This document shows, piece by piece, positions 6,101 through 7,292 of a DNA stretch of 7,292 nt (positions are counted from its first letter, which is position 1; each line of letters begins with the position of its first letter). The notes under the pieces are model-generated. The model did not search any database. It saw only the letters and a list, made by a program, of their open reading frames with translations, and was not told the DNA's origin. The position numbers were made by a program, and so were the translations under genes. The stretch is from DYTH01 sp964552725 (lineage in GTDB: Bacteria > Desulfobacterota > Syntrophia > Syntrophales > UBA5619): assembly GCA_964552725.1 (NCBI GenBank), contig CAZKHU010000127.1:1-7292 (forward strand). Reading direction: 5' to 3'.

Positions 6101-6868
6101 GTCATAGGGTGGGTGAAAAACGGGGCGGATGGAAGCACACTGCCCGGGGCGCAGGTGACCTGCGTCAGCGCCTGGGGAAGGAAATACGCGGTTGCCTACC
6201 TCAACAGCGATCACTCGATTGCTGTCGGCGCCGCCGCGACCTCATCCAATGGGCGCTTCGTCATTCTCAATGTGGAGCCCGGCGACACGGTGGTTGCCAC
6301 TGCCCAGCTAACGGGTTGGACGTTCCAGCCGCGGGCATACACCGCCCGTGCCAATGCGGTCAATCAGTCGAGCATCAACGGGCGGCAGTACAAGTACCAG
6401 GGAACCGCCCGGTTGCTCCATGGGATGGCGCCGACGAATTATTTGGCCTATCTGCGGATGGACGATCCGCAGGCGGCCATCGGGTCCATCACGGTCACGG
6501 GACCGGGGATCGCTTCGTCCCTCAGCCTGACCTACGACGGCCAGAAGCAATCCTGGCAGAACGAAGGCGCTATCGGCTTCGACGCGCTGCCGTCCCTGCC
6601 GCTGACCTACACCCTGATGATTACGGAGAAGGGCGTAGGCACGCCTCTGAAGCAGTATCTCTACGTGGCCGGCACAACCGGCGTCCCGGGGGATGTCAAC
6701 GGAGACGGCTTGGTGAGCCTGACCGACGCCGTCCTGTCGCTCCAGGCCTCGATGGGCAACCTGCCGGCCGGGGCCGCAGTGTATATTGATGCCGATGTAA
6801 ACGGCGACGGCCGCATCGGGATTCCGGAGGCGCTCTACATCCTCCAGAAGGTTTCCGGATTGAGATAA
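2..6868 (+). CDS. Giant multidomain secreted protein with toroid domain, carboxypeptidase-regulatory-like repeats and C-terminal dockerin (5' partial)
   Basis: The frame is open from base 2 to the TAA at 6866-6868, giving 2288 visible residues. The first ATG in the window (base 74) is not the start: the 24 codons before it continue the same fold (GSYSISDVIPGSYTLIG, then GYMPGQ), so the gene begins off the left edge and no signal peptide can be seen. Domain order is carboxypeptidase-regulatory-like end, alpha/alpha toroid, carboxypeptidase-regulatory-like, Ig-like, module A, three lipocalin-like repeats, jelly-roll, X1, modules B-C-D, X2, dockerin. I count only seven cysteines, and the protein is rich in Gly, Asn, Thr and Tyr, as expected of an exported beta-rich protein. 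I see no membrane segment, sortase motif or PEP-CTERM tail, so attachment, if any, would go through the dockerin or a missing N-terminal part. No catalytic site is evident. A role in adhesion, matrix or polysaccharide binding is inference. I do not recognise a named gene. Confidence 0.95.
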   Translation, partial: ANGSYSISDVIPGSYTLIGSARGYMPGQVSVVVATGQTLTQNVTLNSTKSAIVNGLNWLLAHQRADGSFDDNLSGNADQFAFGWTGYTGLTLLAVLENPKYKDSGSPDYLGIDLLGQVRDALYGVTGAAPKNGIKQYFESTYHATDDPSTGWNDTGAFYNDTVAWSSVAATPVALEKLIALGVPLNDPKITGAVQFLLGAQVTAAKAGNPIFAGGWRYNPWNTDTDNWETAWVIMALMKAGVNPSVQAVVDGLAHIRRSQITVGGGAGLFAYQPNDTSGYGPLGTSAASILALNFAGASNTDANVDSFFQWVKNNGGFSGYERWADAYWWSMFPWAAILYDDPATAGKKYYETLDLTWNMADDIILRQNSNGSWSNPNYIAGGSNSGNTVMYTASALMAIAPYAGLTPRPDEATIAGTVRNPSGVGLQNAKVEALLDSVVRASTVTDESGAFTLSVPQNYAYTIRVTAAGYVRKTITTANVTAGGLTGQDIAYLTAEADAALPTITGLAPTPESTVEGGRPFISAVLTDLGSGGNAPAGIDPATISMTLNGNAVSAGYNAAAGVVAFTPQYDLPYAAQTVTVDVKDFAGNPAVQASWSFITAAHTITFDGKVTDKDGNAVVGATIEALGVTGVSSVPSRADGTFTLTGIPAGQDFHLMITPPAGMTGYLPTYSSHGNYSAPVNRVGRPFIFHTGAEVSGWGVNAGYGVLVARVLDDRNPRNGLAGVVVTAQGSSKTYPVTYRDDAGNFGGQSTYGNGDYYVLNVDSNDTVTMTAQKDSWAFPARVYVTHADAVGQGNSSIGARSLVGTWGLVNLDKQDGLDNWASGARRYLFNADGTGTITGNVNSSGTINNTVDSPFTYTLTRNTDGSYQLPLTVNQAIRDYRVVFSDNGNMAVIDGTTRAGWLRLMTLIKVDANKTYGNSDIYGEYYNLGFERNITGAADPPNGNGSFMSISGVHTFNGAGTYSYSGKANSVKLDGSNFIWDDPGKTNQTYAVNADGSFTAGTGAFQGVFTGNGLAGGGGGAFVNGVNNQVGYFFMKKGDRTYQQTDLAGRWALVSFGQDSQVGAPVSFDAQIGTMECNTAGACSLKFRDRRSDGSLNISTSNATLSVAGDGSFGGSLPGGGAPAYAGAIGNDGNTILFNGSFDPDKPWHREIFIGVRASAIGDLAGDMAQVTTFSSEDAFNAAASSATLIDFEDRDTSAGRVSFTGNEYAGSGVIFSLPSAQPLWVYPPPTSNWTWPSKYLSPGNAPFEGGDSNEDSLTLTFNPPVAAVGWTFLDMPNPSVVTIRVYDQSNALIYEAPNGAGIVPGADNNTAFWGIVSPTPIARVEIIDTANNGDDVAYDNFRFTTTLTYPAPWAGSSHNQNDGRYYGDFGVSDPGHILQSVAVTGEGISGTLYLTYRPDAGQWWTPQQISYGTNPPANAQYQIVVTGPAGSQTYNRTINGGVADFATDLTPTGNVAGALNFTFTGITGADYAVHLFDASWLHVWMSPPSPSTTATYTGLPLPAGTYNYLVHSFIGNNTSIAQGQFTYTPATAVSYTGYVVDSQSPSQIVAGAAVEQGGVPANSTITDAVGLYTLGSLPAGTPFYLKIYKDASYASCYSAEMTYTADRVNPRDRAFTLFSASRLGSGTGNWNVDAGKGIIRAYVRDKIDGYVGGAVVTAKGVLQATYPVCYDDACTPSLTATKDKGGAGRFMIKNVLDGDTITVTATKAGWTFNTRVYHTFAGGVSQGRITGQGPVSLALTVTTRGPDWTPIQGALVQVVGFPAVSVATGADGKATLTGLPPNTSIPFAISKAGYVSSYEIFSATGVSTWNVPLYTQTDLNTWGVREGAGVIYGRAINNADSNNNTNAVDGAQVTCTSDQGKVYEEVVYLNDDYTVAAGAAATLSNGRYLVLNVAPGDKVTVSVRKEGWSFWSKTTTGYAGGVSYGYIYGNAGGATISMFVKDKNSSPIAGATVRMAENPSSFAISDDTGKVTLTNLPLDTPLTFEVMKAGYANTYSRHAILTGNNSDWGTYYLFPGLNAVWGVLDGKGVVIGWVKNGADGSTLPGAQVTCVSAWGRKYAVAYLNSDHSIAVGAAATSSNGRFVILNVEPGDTVVATAQLTGWTFQPRAYTARANAVNQSSINGRQYKYQGTARLLHGMAPTNYLAYLRMDDPQAAIGSITVTGPGIASSLSLTYDGQKQSWQNEGAIGFDALPSLPLTYTLMITEKGVGTPLKQYLYVAGTTGVPGDVNGDGLVSLTDAVLSLQASMGNLPAGAAVYIDADVNGDGRIGIPEALYILQKVSGLR
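152..1225 (+). other. Alpha/alpha toroid domain, prenyltransferase/squalene-cyclase repeat type
   Basis: Residues about 51-408 show repeated helix pairs with QW-like turns: GLNWLLAHQRADGSF near the start, FLLGAQ at about 195, GGWRYNP (214-220) followed by DTDNWETAWVIMAL, then GLAHIRRSQ, FFQWVKNNGGFSGYERW, and finally ILRQNSNGSWSNP with TASALMAIAPY. GGWRY-x-P followed by an acidic or serine-rich loop and W-x-x-MAL is typical of the squalene-cyclase/prenyltransferase repeat fold. The loop D-T-D-N resembles the DxDD acid motif of squalene-hopene cyclases but lacks the last Asp. No GCGEQ thioester is present (the domain has no cysteine), so it is not an alpha-macroglobulin-type thioester domain. 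It is probably a binding or structural toroid; cyclase activity is unlikely outside the membrane. The C-terminal boundary is approximate. Confidence 0.8.
1241..1483 (+). other. Carboxypeptidase-regulatory-like beta-sandwich domain
   Basis: Residues 414-494 follow the family pattern: T-I-x-G-T-V opening strand, G-V-G-L-x-N-A-x-V (the usual G-x-P-x-x-G-A-x-V position), T-V-T-D-E-S-G-x-F-T-L, then Y-x-I-R-V-T-A-A-G-Y and a closing strand. These transthyretin-like domains act as spacers or carbohydrate- or protein-contact units in secreted proteins. It follows the toroid directly and leads into the Ig-like domain. Confidence 0.8.
1505..1810 (+). other. Bacterial Ig-like domain
   Basis: Residues about 502-603 begin LPTITGLAPTPESTV, contain a long loop with PATISMTLNGNAV and a strand reading FTPQYDLPY, and end with V-x-V-x-D-x-A-G-N-x(6)-SWSF. 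The D-x-A-G-N turn followed by a W-S-F strand is the usual ending of bacterial Ig-like (Big-type) domains in large surface proteins. The role is probably structural, spacing the toroid end from module A. Confidence 0.7.
1811..2410 (+). repeat. Module A of a four-copy ~200-residue repeat
   Basis: Residues 604-803 (200 aa). The first half is carboxypeptidase-regulatory-like: G-K-V-T-D-x-D-G-N, V-G-A-T-I, A-D-G-T-F-T-L-T-G-I-P-A-G. The linker carries the module signature WGVNAGYGVL. The second half reads AGVVVTAQG, TYPVTYRDDAG, YYVLNV, DTVTMTAQK, W-A-F-x-x-R-V-Y, A-V-G-Q-G. Each element recurs at the same place in modules B, C and D. Copy A stands alone, with about 730 residues of other domains between it and the B-C-D array, and is the most N-terminal copy visible. 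Confidence 0.85.
2411..3499 (+). repeat. Three tandem lipocalin-like beta-barrel repeats (L1-L3)
   Basis: Three units of about 117-126 residues: L1 2411-2770, L2 2771-3148, L3 3149-3499. Each opens with a [LI]-x-G-x-[WY] strand (LVGTWGLVNL, IYGEYYNLGF, LAGRWALVSF), has a strand with aromatic residues and Gly/Asn turns near its middle (YLFNADGTGTITG, HTFNGAGTYSYSG, and CSLKFRDRRSDG in L3), then an x-x-D-G-S-[FY] strand (NTDGSYQL, NADGSFTAG, AGDGSFGGS) and a closing hydrophobic strand. The L1/L2 and L2/L3 joints are alike (NKTYGNSDIYG and DRTYQQTDLAG), which supports a true tandem repeat. L3 holds two cysteines (ECNTAGAC) that could form a disulfide. This style of lipocalin-like repeat is frequent in secreted proteins of anaerobic Proteobacteria. 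No ligand can be named. Divergence is high, so unit borders are approximate. Confidence 0.65.
3521..4051 (+). other. Jelly-roll domain of the type found in PEP-CTERM proteins
   Basis: Residues 1174-1350 open with a short helix (EDAFNAAA) and the strand LIDFEDRD, then SFTGNEYAGSGVIFS, a loop with LSPGNAPFEGG, the strand LTLTFNPPVAAVGWTF, later FWGIVSPTPIARVEI, and end DDVAYDNFRF. The combination FE-D/G...Y-x-x-x-GV-x-F...PV-x-AVG-W...DN-[FI] is typical of beta-sandwich domains in exported PEP-CTERM-sorted proteins, which probably bind carbohydrate. No PEP-CTERM signal occurs at this protein's C-terminus, so the domain has been recruited into a different architecture. Function is inferred from fold resemblance only. 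Confidence 0.65.
4061..4363 (+). repeat. Domain X1, first copy of a duplicated beta-sandwich
   Basis: Residues about 1354-1454. Aligned by eye with X2 near the C-terminus: H-x(5)-[RN]-Y, then D-P, I-x(2,3)-[VI]-x-VTG-x-GI-[SA]-x-x-L-x-LTY, a loop ending in W, I-[SG]-[YF], P-x(5)-Y, and V/I-T with a Gly/Lys-rich turn, finishing with a Y-containing strand and G-G/G-T. The shared core VTG-x-GI...LTY is distinctive. I do not recognise a named family. It is probably an all-beta extracellular domain. Confidence 0.6.
4373..4606 (+). other. Short beta-sandwich domain of unknown family
   Basis: Residues about 1459-1536 show alternating strands and turns: LNFTFTGITGADYAVHLFDASW, then TATYTGLPLPAGTYNYLVHSFIGN and a closing FTYTPATAV. 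The L-P-x-G-T-Y-x-Y-x-V strand resembles fibronectin type III or Ig-like folds that bridge repeats. It links X1 to module B. No function can be assigned, and it could instead be the C-terminal half of X1. Confidence 0.45.
4610..5212 (+). repeat. Module B of the four-copy ~200-residue repeat
   Basis: Residues 1537-1737 (201 aa). First half: YTGYVVDSQSP, V-A-G-A-A-V, T-D-A-V-G-L-Y-T-L-G-S-L-P-A-G-T-P-F-Y-L-K-I. Signature: WNVDAGKGII, the only copy with Asn for the first Gly. Second half: GGAVVTAKG, TYPVCYDDAC, GRFMIKNV, GDTITVTATKAGWTF, TRVYHT, GGVSQGRITG. It carries three cysteines (ASCYS and VCYDDAC), more than any other module, so a local disulfide is possible. It begins the tandem run B-C-D. 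Confidence 0.85.
5213..5812 (+). repeat. Module C of the four-copy ~200-residue repeat
   Basis: Residues 1738-1937 (200 aa). First half: LTVTTRGPDWTPIQGALVQV, A-D-G-K-A-T-L-T-G-L-P-P-N-T, K-A-G-Y. Signature: WGVREGAGVI. Second half: GAQVTCTS, VVYLNDDY, GAAATLSNGRYLVLNV, GDKVTVSVRKEGWSF, GGVSYGYIYG. It has a short Asn-rich insertion (NADSNNNTNA) before the second sandwich. It is closest to module D at both protein and DNA level. Confidence 0.85.
5561..6255 (+). repeat. DNA-level direct repeat between modules C and D
   Basis: The 18-base string ggggcgcaggtgacctgc occurs at 5561-5578 and again at 6146-6163, 585 bases (195 codons) apart and in the same frame. Further on, ggTgccgccgcgacc (5645-5659) matches ggCgccgccgcgacc (6227-6241) with one difference, and tccaatgggcg (5663-5673) recurs exactly at 6245-6255, now 582 bases apart because of one codon gained or lost. 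This retained identity suggests that C and D arose by recent tandem duplication or were homogenised by gene conversion. Confidence 0.85.
5813..6388 (+). repeat. Module D of the four-copy ~200-residue repeat
   Basis: Residues 1938-2129 (192 aa). First half: ISMFVKDKNSSPIAGATVRM, D-D-T-G-K-V-T-L-T-N-L-P-L-D-T-P-L-T-F, K-A-G-Y. Signature: WGVLDGKGVV. Second half: GAQVTCVS, VAYLNSDH, GAAATSSNGRFVILNV, GDTVVATAQLTGWTF, PRAYTA, AVNQSSINGR. It is the last of the tandem run and passes directly into domain X2. Confidence 0.85.
6389..6682 (+). repeat. Domain X2, second copy of the X1 beta-sandwich
   Basis: Residues 2130-2227. It opens KYQGTARLLHGMAPTNYLAY, then MDDPQAAIGSITVTGPGI, SSLSLTYDGQKQSW, IGFDALPSLPLTY and LMITEKGVG, ending YLYVAGTTG. 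The core VTG-x-GI...LTY...W...Y matches X1 in order and spacing. In both places X sits next to the module repeats: X1 before B, X2 after D, so the pair brackets the B-C-D array. Confidence 0.6.
6686..6865 (+). other. C-terminal type I-like dockerin with two calcium-binding loops
   Basis: Residues 2229-2288. Two EF-hand-like loops: D-V-N-G-D-G-L-V-S-L-T-D (6692-6727) and D-V-N-G-D-G-R-I-G-I-P-E (6794-6829). Calcium ligands are at positions 1, 3, 5 and 12 (D, N, D, D in the first; D, N, D, E in the second). Each loop is followed by a helix (AVLSLQASMG; ALYILQKVSG). Dockerins bind cohesin domains in a calcium-dependent way. Outside cellulosome-forming Clostridia they also occur in many non-cellulosomal bacteria, where partners are often unknown. 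The protein ends two residues after the second helix, so the domain is complete. Confidence 0.85.
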
Positions 6869-6915
6869 GGAGAGGCGAGTGAAAGGGGAACAAATCAAAC
6901 AACTCATCGGGGGCG
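6869..6915. other. 47-base intergenic gap between convergent genes
   Basis: This gap separates the TAA of the giant gene from the TAA of the minus-strand gene. It contains an AAGGAG-like stretch (about 6867-6872) but no GC-rich stem followed by a T run on either strand. The only hairpin is weak: GGCG at 6912-6915 with CGCC at 6922-6925 and a six-base loop overlapping the minus-strand stop codon. Confidence 0.7.
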
Positions 6916-7292
6916 TTATTGCGCCTGCAGGAAGAGGTCGGTCGTGAGGCTGGGTCCTTCGAGGTTCCGGCCGCCCCGTTTCAGAACGAAGGGGTGGTCC
7001 GTTCGCAGATGGGCGGTTTCCGGAATAAAGACCAGTTGTTCCGTGGTCATCTCCCTGTTTCCGGACGAGATCCGGACCTGACCGGTGAAGAGGATTTTCT
7101 TTTCTCGGAGGCGAACGGAGGCCCTGGCTGCGGCGATACTCGTCAGAATGGCATTCTCATTGCGGAGCCGCACCGTTACGGGTGATATCTCGATTTCCGC
7201 GATATTACGCGCGGGGAAAAGGGAAGAGAATGTCTCCTCGGCAAAGATGCCGTTGAAAGCAAATTTTCTTTCAGAAGAGGTAATTGCAAAAC
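6916..7292 (-). CDS. LptC/LptA-like envelope protein, C-terminal part (5' partial)
   Basis: Read on the minus strand, the frame is open from the right edge to a TAA at 6918-6916, giving 124 visible residues. A GTG at 7173-7171 is probably only an internal valine, because 39 further sense codons lie upstream with ordinary composition (ARNIAIEISPVTV just before it). The end of the protein has alternating short strands: ILFTGQVRISSG (about residues 66-77), MTTEQLVFIPE, HLRTDHPFVLKRGG and LEGPSLTTDLFLQ. The order G-x-V-x-[IV]...T-x-x-L-x-[FY]...T-x-x-P-[FV]-x-[LI]-x-x-x-G...G-x-x-L-x-x-D is typical of the beta-jellyroll of LptC/LptA-type lipopolysaccharide-transport proteins. It could be the periplasmic part of an LptC-like inner-membrane protein, or another protein using this fold. 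The N-terminal membrane anchor, if any, is outside. It is convergent with the giant gene. Confidence 0.65.
   Translation of the reverse strand, partial: FAITSSERKFAFNGIFAEETFSSLFPARNIAEIEISPVTVRLRNENAILTSIAAARASVRLREKKILFTGQVRISSGNREMTTEQLVFIPETAHLRTDHPFVLKRGGRNLEGPSLTTDLFLQAQ

Noticed and set aside
6308..6907. 199-codon open frame on the minus strand
   Set aside because: It is antisense to module D, X2 and the dockerin, all of which have clear protein-level patterns on the plus strand. The antisense product shows no domain-like pattern.
6911..6926. Possible terminator hairpin
   Set aside because: The stem is only four to five pairs with a wobble, there is no T run on either strand, and it overlaps the minus-strand stop codon.
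6879..6947. 22-codon GTG-started frame after an AAGGAG-like site
   Set aside because: The spacing to the GTG is plausible, but the product is very short, has no recognisable features and runs into the 3' end of the minus-strand gene. The purine-rich stretch is more likely chance.
6919..7185. 88-codon plus-strand frame opposite the LptC-like gene
   Set aside because: The minus-strand reading gives an alternating-strand, LptC-like pattern and continues to the window edge. The plus-strand product has no such pattern.

Overview
The window looks like a GC-rich (roughly 60% by eye) chromosomal stretch from a Gram-negative bacterium, most likely a deltaproteobacterial or Desulfobacterota-type anaerobe. 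Two things point that way: a C-terminal dockerin/EF-hand tail ending in EALYILQKVSGLR, a style I associate with giant secreted proteins of that group, and a convergent gene whose C-terminus looks like the LptC/LptA lipopolysaccharide-transport fold. The taxonomic call is an inference from protein style. No rRNA, tRNA or marker gene is present.

About 94% of the window (bases 2-6868, + strand) is one uninterrupted reading frame, the 3' part of a giant, almost certainly extracellular mosaic protein. It enters from the left edge already inside a carboxypeptidase-regulatory-like beta-sandwich, so its real start and signal peptide lie outside. Domain order in the visible 2288 residues: end of a carboxypeptidase-regulatory-like domain (1-46); a prenyltransferase/squalene-cyclase-type alpha/alpha toroid (about 51-408); another carboxypeptidase-regulatory-like domain (414-494); an Ig-like domain (502-603); module A (604-803); three lipocalin-like beta-barrel repeats (804-1166); a jelly-roll domain of the kind seen in PEP-CTERM proteins (1174-1350); domain X1 plus a further beta-sandwich (1354-1536); modules B, C and D in tandem (1537-2129); domain X2, a diverged copy of X1 (2130-2227); and a C-terminal type I-like dockerin with two calcium loops (2229-2288).

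The main discovery is internal. A module of about 200 residues, itself two beta-sandwiches joined by a W-[GN]-V-x(2)-G-x-G-[VI] signature, occurs four times (lengths 200, 201, 200 and 192). One copy stands alone and three are in tandem, with about 730 residues of unrelated domains between the single copy and the tandem set. Copies C and D still share exact DNA stretches, so they look like the most recent duplication.

The right end (6916-7292, - strand) holds the 3' part of a second gene, convergent with the giant gene and separated by 47 bases without a recognisable terminator. I see no mobile element, CRISPR array, RNA gene or promoter in the window. The two genes need not work together. The most economical reading is a secreted surface or matrix-binding protein beside an unrelated cell-envelope gene.
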